A stretch of 64,000 nt of DNA from contig NZ_CP065359.1 of the NCBI RefSeq assembly GCF_019904295.1, positions 1,947,001-2,011,000 of the forward strand. The letters run 5' to 3'. Of this stretch, positions 56,151-64,000 are shown piece by piece. The position numbers were made by a program, and so were the translations under genes. Each line of letters begins with the position of its first letter. The stretch's first letter is position 1. The stretch comes from Ruegeria sp. SCSIO 43209 (lineage in GTDB: Bacteria; Pseudomonadota; Alphaproteobacteria; Rhodobacterales; Rhodobacteraceae). The notes under the pieces are model-generated. The model saw nothing but the letters and a program-made list of their open reading frames with translations. It made no database searches and had not been told where the DNA came from.

Positions 56151-56486
56151 TCAGTCTTTGATGGGGTATCTGTCAGGCTCTTCAAACACATCGATCACTC
56201 GGGAACCCGCCTTGATGCGCCCGCCATGCTCCACTCCGGCTGGGATAGAATAGCTGTCGCCGGGCAGATAAACTTTCGTCTCGCCGCCAATGGTGAGTTC
56301 AATTTCTCCTTCCACCACCGTACCCCATTGGGCACCATGTGAATGTAGTGGGAGTTCCATTTCTTTAAGAAAAGTAAAAAAGGCGACCAAACCAGCATCA
56401 GATCGAATGACCGCCGTCTGCACAACGTCTTCGGGAAATGGCACGTCTAGTCTTGGAAAGTCTGTAATGAAGTTTGGAAAACGCAT
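56151..56486 (-). CDS. Small cupin-domain protein
   Basis: 111-aa single cupin barrel. Motif 1 LPLHSHGAQWGTVVEGEIEL and motif 2 PGDSYSIPAGVEHGGRIKAG hold three metal-binding His residues (two in HSH, one in EHGG). It may bind a metal and a small carboxylate or sugar; substrate unknown. Base composition is a little lower in GC than neighbours. It sits in a break in the dcw cluster. Confidence 0.8.
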   Translation of the reverse strand: MRFPNFITDFPRLDVPFPEDVVQTAVIRSDAGLVAFFTFLKEMELPLHSHGAQWGTVVEGEIELTIGGETKVYLPGDSYSIPAGVEHGGRIKAGSRVIDVFEEPDRYPIKD

Positions 56487-56679
56487 GTTTTTACCCCTTT
56501 AAATGGATCTAACCGGCAAGCATTAGCACAGAGCCTAGCATGTCAGAATGCACTACGACTAAAAATCCACATACCATATGGCACAAACCCAAGTGCCGCT
56601 GAGAAATTCTGTGGGCCAAACCCACACCGTTTTGGTCTGCGCTCTTGCCATCGCTCACAATCCACGCCATGCGCAGCAT

Positions 56680-57858
56680 ATGGATTTCGAGACGATCATC
56701 CTCGGTGCTGGCGCGGCCGGCATGATGTGCGCAGCCCATTGCGGTGGCCAAGCGCTGGTGATCGACCATGCAAAAGCTCCCGGAGAAAAGATCCGCATCT
56801 CGGGTGGTGGACGATGCAATTTCACCAATATGTATGCGGGACCGGGCAATTTCCTGTCTCAGAATCCGCATTTCAGCAAATCAGCGCTGGCGCGATATAC
56901 ACAGTGGGACTTCATCGAACTGGTCGATCGCCATGGCATTGCATGGCATGAAAAAACGCTTGGGCAATTGTTCTGCGACGGGTCTTCAAAACAGATCGTC
57001 CAGATGCTGCTGAATGAAATGGTCAAGGCCGAGGCCGAGCTCTGGGTGCAGACGTCGCTGCGCAACTTGCGCAAAACCGAAAGCGGTTTCGCTTTGGATG
57101 TCGAAAGCGATGGCAAGCACATCCCTCTGACCTGTCGCAATCTGGTTCTGGCCACGGGTGGCAAATCGATCCCCAAAATGGGCGCGACGGGGTTGGCCTA
57201 TGACATCGCGCAGCAATTCGGGCTGCAGATAACCGAGACACGGGCGGCGCTGGTGCCGTTCACCTTCTCGGACGGTCGGTTCAAGGATCTGTCCGGCGTC
57301 TCTTTGCCCGCTCGACTATCAAACGAGCGCAGCAGTTTCGACGAGGCTTTGTTGTTCACCCATCGCGGGTTGAGCGGTCCTTCGGTGCTGCAATTGTCTT
57401 CGTACTGGCGCGAGGGTGAGGCAATATGGGTCAACCTGATCCCCGATTTGCCTTTATACGATCTGCTTCGCGATCAGCGGCAGGCTGTTGGGCGCAAGGC
57501 GCTGACCACCGAATTGGCACGCCACCTGCCCACGCGTCTGGTGGAATACCTCGCACACCATATCCCGATGAAGGGCAATCTTGCGGATCAGTCTGACACG
57601 GCGCTGTCGGAACTGATCGCCGCATTGTCCAACTGGCGGCTTACGCCGTCGGGCACCGAAGGTTATCGCACCGCCGAGGTCACTCTGGGCGGGATCGACA
57701 CGGATGGGCTGTCGTCCAAAACGATGGAGGCCAGGGATGTCCCCGGCCTCTATGTCATTGGTGAAGCGGTGGATGTCACCGGCTGGCTGGGCGGTTACAA
57801 TTTCCAATGGGCGTGGTCCTCGGGCCACGCCGCAGGAAGTGCCATCGCAAGCCGTTAG
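56680..57858 (+). CDS. NAD(P)/FAD-dependent oxidoreductase (HI0933/BaiN-like family)
   Basis: 392 aa from ATG 56680 (MDFETIILGAGAAGMMCAAH); an upstream in-frame ATG at 56578 has no homology. The Rossmann motif GAGAAG is at 9-14, SGGGRCNFTN near 42 is the family mark, and the C-terminal GEAVDVTGWLGGYNFQWAWS closes the FAD site. Known relatives reduce steroid-like or other organic substrates, but the role here is unknown. It is on the opposite strand within the dcw region and convergent, by a 4-base overlap, with the lipoprotein gene. Confidence 0.88.
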   Translation: MDFETIILGAGAAGMMCAAHCGGQALVIDHAKAPGEKIRISGGGRCNFTNMYAGPGNFLSQNPHFSKSALARYTQWDFIELVDRHGIAWHEKTLGQLFCDGSSKQIVQMLLNEMVKAEAELWVQTSLRNLRKTESGFALDVESDGKHIPLTCRNLVLATGGKSIPKMGATGLAYDIAQQFGLQITETRAALVPFTFSDGRFKDLSGVSLPARLSNERSSFDEALLFTHRGLSGPSVLQLSSYWREGEAIWVNLIPDLPLYDLLRDQRQAVGRKALTTELARHLPTRLVEYLAHHIPMKGNLADQSDTALSELIAALSNWRLTPSGTEGYRTAEVTLGGIDTDGLSSKTMEARDVPGLYVIGEAVDVTGWLGGYNFQWAWSSGHAAGSAIASR

Positions 57859-58235
57859 CCTACGACGTTGTATCCACGTCCGCGCATGCAATTGCGCACG
57901 ATGACTTCTTTGTTCTGGTTCTTGTTGATCACATCAGCACCTGCACCAACCAGCGCGCCTGCAACTGCGGCGCGACCCAGATTGTCGCTGCTGTCCTGAA
58001 CGATGCCGGTGACGGCTGCGGCACCTGCGGCACCGATTGCGGCGTTGCCTGCGGTCGATCCGTCAACGCTGGCCTGCGAGGCTGCAAGCTGCTGGCACTG
58101 ATAGAGGTCCGAGTTGTAGTTCGGACCCACCGGGCCATCGATCACGGGCTGATAGTTCGCCCCGGTATTGGTGCAGGCCGCAGCCGCCAGCAGTGCGGGA
58201 ACGACCAAAAGAAGTTTACGGTTTGGCATATTCAT
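57855..58235 (-). CDS. Glycine-zipper outer-membrane lipoprotein
   Basis: 126 aa. Signal ending at LLAAAAC (Cys near residue 21). Residues about 60-105 are Gly/Ala-rich small-residue helices (AGNAAIGAAGAAAVTGIV, GRAAVAGALVGAGADV), the glycine-zipper pattern. Ends NCMRGRGYNVVG. Envelope-structure role likely but not specific. Start 58235 or 58229. Downstream of murD. Confidence 0.82.
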   Translation of the reverse strand: MNMPNRKLLLVVPALLAAAACTNTGANYQPVIDGPVGPNYNSDLYQCQQLAASQASVDGSTAGNAAIGAAGAAAVTGIVQDSSDNLGRAAVAGALVGAGADVINKNQNKEVIVRNCMRGRGYNVVG

Positions 58236-58341
58236 GACCTCGTGTTGAATTTCCTGAAGGCAAAAACCAATGCAGGCTGTGCGTCAAGCAGATAGGTCCT
58301 CAGCTTCGCCGAACCGGCGATCTATTGCAAACGCATTGCTT

Positions 58342-59742
58342 TCAGAGGCGTTTTTTAACCTGAACCACGAAGTCATCGCCACGTTGTTCGAAGTTGTCAT
58401 ACTGGTCGAAACTGGCCGCAGCAGGTGCCAATAGAACGGTTTCACCGGGCTGCGCATCGGCCATGGCCTGCATAACCGCCGCTTCCATAGTGGTGCAGAC
58501 TTGCGCATCGGCCTGCAACTGCATTGCAAAGCTCGCCGCCTCACGCCCGATGACGTAGGCCTTGATTACGTGGTCCCCTGCCCCGTTCAGCGCCTCAAGC
58601 CCGCCTTCTTTCTCAAGCCCGCCACAGATCCAACGTATCTTCTTGAACGCGCTCAACGCTTTGAGGGCGCTATCTACGTTGGTGGCTTTCGAGTCGTTCA
58701 CATAGGTCACGCCATCCGCCTCGGCGATGATCTGGCTACGATGCGGCAGACCGGGGAAACTATGCAGCGCATCTTCTATGACGCGCGGCGCAAGGCCCAA
58801 TGAGCGACAGGCGGCATAGGCGGCGCAGGCGTTCTGGTGATTATGCGCACCGGGCAGGCCCTTGATCTCACGCAGGTCGATCGATCCGGCCTGACGGCCC
58901 TTGCGGTATTCCGACAGGAAACCCTTGCGGGCAAAGACCTGCCAACCCGACCCGGTCAGCTTGCGCGCCACCGAGACGCGGATCACCCGGTCATCCGACG
59001 GTCCCTCGGCCAGTTGCCCGGCCAGAAACGCGCCCTCGGCCTCATCTATCCCGATCACGGCGCGGTCTGGACCTCCTTCGGCGAACAGGCGACGTTTGGC
59101 GGCAAAGTAACCACCCATTCCACCATGTCGATCCAAGTGATCAGGTGAAAGATTGGTGAAAACCGCCACATCCGGCGTCAGTGCGCGGGCCAGTTCGGTT
59201 TGGTAGCTCGATAGCTCCAGTACCACGACAGATCCATCGCCACCTGGGCCGATGTCCAGCACGCCGCGCCCAATGTTACCCGCCAGTTGCGAGTCGCGCC
59301 CGGCCTCGGTCAGGATATGTTGGATCAACGCAGCGGTGGTTGATTTGCCATTCGATCCCGTCACCGCGATGACGCGCGGTGGGATGTCGTAGTTGTTCCA
59401 TTCAGGGCCTGCGAAAGAGCGAAAGAACAGACCTATATCATTGTCGACCGGAACTCCGGCTTCCAACGCAGCGGCCACAACCGGGTTCGGCGCGGGGTAG
59501 AGATGAGGGATGCCGGGCGAGACAATTAGTGCGGCAATATCGTCAAACGCCCCGTGGCGGCGCAGATCGACACACGAGAATCCCTCGACCTCTGCCGCTT
59601 CACGCGCGGCGGGGTTGTCATCCCAGCAGATCGGCTCAGCCCTGCCAGCGCGCAGCGCTCGTGCGGTGGTCAGACCCGACCGACCTAGCCCCAGAACCGC
59701 TACTTTCTGCCCTGAAAACCCTTTGACCGGGATCATTGCCAT
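58342..59742 (-). CDS. murD: UDP-N-acetylmuramoylalanine--D-glutamate ligase
   Basis: 466-aa Mur ligase. Motifs: [67 protein letters not shown]. Standard MurD. It starts just after the disrupted AAA ATPase gene. Confidence 0.96.
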   Translation of the reverse strand: MAMIPVKGFSGQKVAVLGLGRSGLTTARALRAGRAEPICWDDNPAAREAAEVEGFSCVDLRRHGAFDDIAALIVSPGIPHLYPAPNPVVAAALEAGVPVDNDIGLFFRSFAGPEWNNYDIPPRVIAVTGSNGKSTTAALIQHILTEAGRDSQLAGNIGRGVLDIGPGGDGSVVVLELSSYQTELARALTPDVAVFTNLSPDHLDRHGGMGGYFAAKRRLFAEGGPDRAVIGIDEAEGAFLAGQLAEGPSDDRVIRVSVARKLTGSGWQVFARKGFLSEYRKGRQAGSIDLREIKGLPGAHNHQNACAAYAACRSLGLAPRVIEDALHSFPGLPHRSQIIAEADGVTYVNDSKATNVDSALKALSAFKKIRWICGGLEKEGGLEALNGAGDHVIKAYVIGREAASFAMQLQADAQVCTTMEAAVMQAMADAQPGETVLLAPAAASFDQYDNFEQRGDDFVVQVKKRL

Positions 59743-59749
59743 ACACCTT

Positions 59750-60280
59750 CTATCCGAGCCGCTCTTCCAGCCAGTCCACCCGCCAAGAGACCGGCCCTTT
59801 TGGAACGTTTTCTATTACGAACCCATAGTCTGGTAACCGGTCGCACAAAGCATCGTATTCCGCAATAGCTGCGGCCAAGTTGTGCCGCCGGTCATCATCC
59901 TGTTCGAATATCTCAGGCCAAGGAGGAAAGAGAAACACGCATGGGTCGTAGCCCAAGTGCAGTATCTGTTCACGCACTTTGGTCTCCAACGGTGTACCGG
60001 TTCGATCAAACCAAATCAGCGCGTCCAATGCCGAACGATCAAATAGCACAAGTTAATCTTTGGCATTGCTGAAGTCAGATATCGCAAGTTCAATGATCCT
60101 GCGGCAGAATACCTCGGAGTTGACCCAAGGCAGAGCGCGACCACCACCTTGTCTTTCCTCGGCAATGACACGACGACCCGGCTCGGAAACTGTTGAATAT
60201 CCGCGACGGGCCATCTCCTCCAGCAGTGTTGATTTACCACCACCGGAGCATCCAGAAAGCACGACGCAACGCGGGCTCAT
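59750..60280 (-). pseudogene. AAA (AAA_28-like) ATPase gene interrupted by an in-frame stop
   Basis: Two halves lie in the same frame. The first (60053-60280) has the P-loop SGCSGGGKSTLLEEM at residues 9-23 and ends FSNAKD followed by TAA. Reading continues as LVLFDRSALDALIWFDRTGT, the expected Walker-B-like half, to 59750. Full length would be about 176 aa. The most likely cause is one base change making a stop (for example CAA to TAA). A GTG at 60047-60049 could start the second half. Start overlaps mraY by ATGA, so it was once coupled to it. It could also be a sequencing error or two separate proteins. Confidence 0.7.
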
Positions 60281-61359
60281 CTGACTTTCAGCGTCGCCAG
60301 CCCGATCATCGCTAAGATCAGTGAAATGATCCAGAACCGGATCACGATGGTGGGTTCAGCCCAGCCCTTTTTCTCATAATGGTGATGGATCGGTGCCATC
60401 AGGAACACGCGCTTTCCGGTCCGTTTGAAATAAAGAACCTGGATGATCACACTCAAAGCTTCAACCACGAACAGCCCGCCCACGACTGCCAATACCAACT
60501 CGTGTTTGGTAGCCACGGCGATCGCGCCCAGCGCACCGCCCAGAGCCAGTGATCCGGTATCACCCATGAAAACCGCCGCCGGAGGGGCGTTGTACCACAA
60601 GAATCCCAGCCCCGCACCGAACAGCGCTGAAGTGAAGATGAAGATTTCACCGGTGCCAGGCACATAGTGAACATCAAGATACTCGGTGAAGTCGACCCGC
60701 CCAACCGCATAGGCAATCACACCAAGGGTCGAGGCCGCGATCATCGCGGGCATGATCGCCAGCCCGTCCAGACCATCTGTCAGGTTCACCGCGTTGGCCG
60801 CACCCACAATGACGATCACCGCAAAGGGGATATAGAAAAGGCCAAGATTGATCAGCGTATCCTTGAACACCGGCAGAGCCAGTTGGTTTTGCAAATCGCT
60901 GGGATGGTGCAGCGTCGCCCAGAGTGACGCCAGCACGGCGATGATGATCCCCAGCGCCAACCGCATTTTACCGGAAACGCCCTTGGTGTTCTGCTTTGAG
61001 ACCTTGGCATAATCGTCCGCAAAGCCGATGGCCGCATAGGCCAGCGTCACGAACAGTACCATCCAGACATATGGATTGTCCCAGCGCGCCCAGATCAGGG
61101 TCGAGGTGACCAGCGCACCCACGATCAGCAGCCCGCCCATGGTAGGGGTTCCAGCCTTGGACAGATGCGCTTCGGGGCCGTCATCGCGGATCGGTTGACC
61201 TTTGCCTTGCCGTTTGCGCAATACGTTGATCAAGGGTTTTCCGAACAAAAACCCAAAGATCAGCGCAGTCAGAAAGGCGCCCCCTGCCCGGAAGGTGATA
61301 TAGCGGAAGAGGTTCCAGAAATCCCCTCCGTCCGACAGGGCGGTTAACCAATAGAGCAT
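60277..61359 (-). CDS. mraY: Phospho-MurNAc-pentapeptide transferase
   Basis: 360-aa membrane enzyme forming lipid I. Motifs: [35 protein letters not shown] with the catalytic Asp pair, [11 protein letters not shown], and [17 protein letters not shown]. About ten helices. Overlaps murF by one base. Confidence 0.97.
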   Translation of the reverse strand: MLYWLTALSDGGDFWNLFRYITFRAGGAFLTALIFGFLFGKPLINVLRKRQGKGQPIRDDGPEAHLSKAGTPTMGGLLIVGALVTSTLIWARWDNPYVWMVLFVTLAYAAIGFADDYAKVSKQNTKGVSGKMRLALGIIIAVLASLWATLHHPSDLQNQLALPVFKDTLINLGLFYIPFAVIVIVGAANAVNLTDGLDGLAIMPAMIAASTLGVIAYAVGRVDFTEYLDVHYVPGTGEIFIFTSALFGAGLGFLWYNAPPAAVFMGDTGSLALGGALGAIAVATKHELVLAVVGGLFVVEALSVIIQVLYFKRTGKRVFLMAPIHHHYEKKGWAEPTIVIRFWIISLILAMIGLATLKVR

Positions 61360-62777
61360 TACAAAACCTTTCTCACAATACGGCGGCTCTCTGGCGCGCT
61401 GCCTTGCCCCATTTGCCGCAGACCGTCAACGATCTGCGCCAGAGCCATGCTGAGAGAGCCCTTGGCCATCACTACATCGCCGCTACGGATCAATTCCGGC
61501 AGATGGGCGGCCATCTCATCGCTGGTTTCCGTCGACAACCCGCGCTTGCCCTCGGGCAGAGCCTGATGCAGCGCTTGCATCAACGGGCCGATGCAATGAA
61601 CCTGATCGACATGCGCCATCGCAGGCACCTCGGCCATGGCGGCGTGCATCGCCTGCTCTTGCGCACCAAGCTCTTTCATGTCGCCCAGAAACGCGATCTT
61701 GCGTTTGCCCGCCGACGCAGACAGCACGTCGAGAGCGGCCTCCATCGAGGTTGGATTGGCGTTGTAGCTGTCATCGAGCAGTTCAATCTGCCCGCCATCT
61801 GGCAGCGCGATCACCTCGCGCACACCGCGCCCTTTGACCGGAGACCAGCCGCGCAGACCGGCAATCGCCTGATCCAGATCGACCCCCAGCGCGACACAGG
61901 CCGCCAGAGCGCCCAGCGCATTCATAGCAAAGTGAGTTCCCGCGGATTGGACATCGAATGTGATGTCTGCGCCGCCGACAATACCGTGTCCCCGCACCGA
62001 GTCAGGGCCTTGGAGCACGTTGGTCAGCGCATAGTCCCGCGCCTTGTGGCCAAATTCGACGATCCTTGCACCATGCGCAGCGGCGCAGTCGCGCAAGATG
62101 CCCGCGTGTTCGATATCGGCGTTGACGATAGCGGTGCCGCCCTCGGCCAGCCCGTCGAAGATCGCAGCCTTTTCAAAAGCAATACCCGCAACCGAGTCGA
62201 AGGCTTCGAGGTGGACGGCGGCTACTGTGGTCACCAGCCCCACATGCGGTTGCGCCTGACGCGCCAGCGGAGCGATTTCGCCCGGATGATTCATGCCGAT
62301 CTCGATCACTGCGAACTCGGTGTCGCGCGGCATTCGCGCCAGCGTCAAAGGCACGCCCCAATGGTTATTGTAGCTGGCGACGCTGGCATGAGTTTTGCCT
62401 TGCGTCTCCAGAATGCTGGCCAGCATTTCCTTGGTCGAGGTTTTACCCACGCTGCCAGTCACCCCCACCACGCGTGCACCTGTCCGGGCGCGAGCCGCCT
62501 GCCCCAACGCCTCTAGACCCGTCTGCACATCGTCGACGATCAACAGCGGTGCATCTTCGGGCACGCCTTCGGGAATATGCGACACAAGCGCTGCGCCTGC
62601 GCCTTTTTCAAGCGCTTGGGCGACGAAATCATGGCCGTCGCGGGCAGCCTTCAACGCAACGAACAGGTCACCCGGCTGCAGGGTGCGCGTGTCGATGGAG
62701 ACGCCGTTCACCTGCCAATCGGTGGTGGCGCGCCCGTTGGTAGCCTCTGCGGCCTCGGCTGCGGTCCAGAGCGTCAT
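61359..62777 (-). CDS. murF: UDP-MurNAc-tripeptide--D-Ala-D-Ala ligase
   Basis: 472-aa Mur ligase adding D-Ala-D-Ala. Motifs: [54 protein letters not shown], and [15 protein letters not shown]. Overlaps murE by ATGA. Confidence 0.97.
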   Translation of the reverse strand: MTLWTAAEAAEATNGRATTDWQVNGVSIDTRTLQPGDLFVALKAARDGHDFVAQALEKGAGAALVSHIPEGVPEDAPLLIVDDVQTGLEALGQAARARTGARVVGVTGSVGKTSTKEMLASILETQGKTHASVASYNNHWGVPLTLARMPRDTEFAVIEIGMNHPGEIAPLARQAQPHVGLVTTVAAVHLEAFDSVAGIAFEKAAIFDGLAEGGTAIVNADIEHAGILRDCAAAHGARIVEFGHKARDYALTNVLQGPDSVRGHGIVGGADITFDVQSAGTHFAMNALGALAACVALGVDLDQAIAGLRGWSPVKGRGVREVIALPDGGQIELLDDSYNANPTSMEAALDVLSASAGKRKIAFLGDMKELGAQEQAMHAAMAEVPAMAHVDQVHCIGPLMQALHQALPEGKRGLSTETSDEMAAHLPELIRSGDVVMAKGSLSMALAQIVDGLRQMGQGSAPESRRIVRKVL

Positions 62778-64000
62778 GCGACCCTCCCGTCCAGCGCGGC
62801 AACGCTGATACTGGCCTGTTCCACATCGTCAAAGGGCAGGACCTGATCTCCGACGATCTGGCCGGTTTCGTGTCCCTTGCCCGCAATCAGCAGAGCGTCG
62901 CCCGGTTGCAGCGCGTCGATGCCGCGCAGGATGGCCTCGGCCCGGTCGCCGACTTCCGTGGCTTCGGGTGCGCCCAACATGACAGCACCGCGGATGGTGG
63001 CCGGGTCTTCGCTGCGTGGATTGTCATCGGTAACAAAGACCACATCGGCGTTTTCAGCAGCGGCCCGCCCCATCAATGGGCGTTTAGTGGCGTCTCGGTC
63101 ACCGCCTGCACCAACAATGGCGATCAGACGTCCCATGACATGCGGGCGCATCGCCTTCAGTGCAGTGGCCACGGCATCCGGCGTATGAGCGTAATCGACA
63201 AACACCGCCGCGCCGTTGTCACGTGTGGCAGCCAGCTGCATCCGCCCGCGCACGGTGATCAGGTGCGGCAAGGTATCGAACACGCGGTCGGGGTCCTCGC
63301 CCGCCGCGATGACCAATCCGCAAGCCAGCAAAACGTTCTCGGCCTGAAAGCCGCCGATCAGATTCAGGCGGGCTTGATAGGCCTTGCCTTTCCATGAAAA
63401 GCGCAAATCCTGCCCGGTCGCGTCAAAGCGTTGATTCAGAAGACAAAGATCAGAACCCTCAGGGCCTACGGTGATGATATTCTGGCCGCGTGCCTCGGCG
63501 ATCTTGCGCATCTCAGCACCCTTGGGATCACCAAGGTTGACCACAGCGACCCCGTCTTCGGGCAGCACACGATCAAACAGACCCGCCTTGGCTGCGAAAT
63601 AGGCCTCGAACGTGTCGTGATAGTCCAGATGATCCTGCGTGAAATTCGAGAACCCGGCAGCGGTCAGATGCACCCCGTCCAAGCGACGCTGTTCAAGCCC
63701 GTGCGAGGAGGCCTCCATCGCCGCATGGGTCACGCCATTTTCGGCAGCCTCGGCAAGACAGCGGTGCAGAGTGACCGGCTCGGGTGTGGTATGGGCCAGC
63801 GGCGCAGTCCATGCGCCCTCGACCCCAGTGGTGCCCAGGTTGACGGCGGCAAGTCCAAGCTCGGTCCAGATCTGGCGGACGAAACTGGCGACCGAGGTTT
63901 TTCCATTGGTGCCGGTGACCGCCACGATAGTCTGCGGTTGCGCGCCAAACCATAGGGCGGCGGCCCCTGCCAGTGCCTGACGGGGGTCTTCCGTGACGAT
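62774..64000 (-). CDS. murE: UDP-MurNAc-dipeptide--diaminopimelate ligase (5' end missing)
   Basis: 408 residues visible; the N-terminal part, perhaps 80-90 residues, lies beyond the window. Motifs: VAVTGTNGKTSVASFV, TNFTQDHLDYHDTFE, and DDNPRSEDPATI. DNPR is the mark of meso-diaminopimelate ligases, so the peptidoglycan is the Gram-negative type. A GTG near 63925 is internal, not the start: the frame is open to the window edge and carries the expected sequence. Confidence 0.97.
   Translation of the reverse strand: MVTEDPRQALAGAAALWFGAQPQTIVAVTGTNGKTSVASFVRQIWTELGLAAVNLGTTGVEGAWTAPLAHTTPEPVTLHRCLAEAAENGVTHAAMEASSHGLEQRRLDGVHLTAAGFSNFTQDHLDYHDTFEAYFAAKAGLFDRVLPEDGVAVVNLGDPKGAEMRKIAEARGQNIITVGPEGSDLCLLNQRFDATGQDLRFSWKGKAYQARLNLIGGFQAENVLLACGLVIAAGEDPDRVFDTLPHLITVRGRMQLAATRDNGAAVFVDYAHTPDAVATALKAMRPHVMGRLIAIVGAGGDRDATKRPLMGRAAAENADVVFVTDDNPRSEDPATIRGAVMLGAPEATEVGDRAEAILRGIDALQPGDALLIAGKGHETGQIVGDQVLPFDDVEQASISVAALDGRVA

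Noticed and set aside
61404..62516. 370-aa open frame on the plus strand
   Set aside because: Antisense to murF; no family features.

Overview
This 64 kb window looks like a chromosomal segment of a Roseobacter-group alphaproteobacterium (Rhodobacteraceae). The basis is the overall protein style, a division/cell-wall cluster carrying two tandem DUF2484 genes, FtsZ with a long linker ending EIPAFLRRQ, a PrtD/PrsD-like type I exporter, and a GC-rich hairpin followed by GGAGATATTTTTGGCCAGATG, a type of intergenic element I recall from this family. I see no rRNA, CRISPR array, insertion sequence or prophage. There is one tRNA gene, tRNA-Leu(UAA).

Layout. 1-4308 (minus) is a tightly overlapped nucleoside-salvage operon, cdd-deoA-deoB-add-upp, with upp cut by the window edge. 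4413-6183 holds a glyoxalase/cupin fusion and a membrane protein. 6380-12450 (plus) has the malic enzyme maeB, the propionyl-CoA synthetase prpE behind an array of TTTGCA-type repeats that looks like an operator, and an amidase. 12722-16901 is housekeeping: nadK, glyA, an esterase, a rhodanese and small membrane proteins.

16974-26558 is the most unusual region. It holds a type I secretion adaptor and ATPase (with a 200-residue disordered N-terminal extension and a Gln in place of the usual switch-loop His), a 648-aa acidic protein, and an 815-aa Gly/Asn/Asp/Ser-rich protein built from short tandem repeats. A LuxR-type regulator diverges from them across a 613-bp AT-rich control region. I infer a regulated surface or matrix polymer and its dedicated exporter; I do not recognise it as a described system. 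A HEPN-like gene and the tRNA follow.

27346-37611 is catabolic. A coupled trio (PLP ammonia-lyase-like enzyme, M24 hydrolase, Asp/Glu racemase-like protein) precedes a four-gene polyamine-type ABC importer, a very well conserved creatinase and a convergent agmatinase-family ureohydrolase. This points to uptake and breakdown of creatine or another guanidino compound. A cluster of four stem-loops lies between the transporter and creatinase. 37802-40858 has a DUF3179 protein and a ClC chloride channel.

40951-64000 (almost all minus) is the dcw cell-wall/division cluster. Read in its own direction it runs murE(partial)-murF-mraY-[AAA ATPase with an in-frame stop]-murD-[lipoprotein, opposite-strand flavoprotein, cupin]-ftsW-murG-murC-DUF2484-DUF2484-small membrane protein-murB-ddlB-ftsQ-ftsA-[small periplasmic protein]-ftsZ-lpxC-bamD-recN. 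Most neighbours overlap by 1 to 4 bases, so the cluster is probably translationally coupled.
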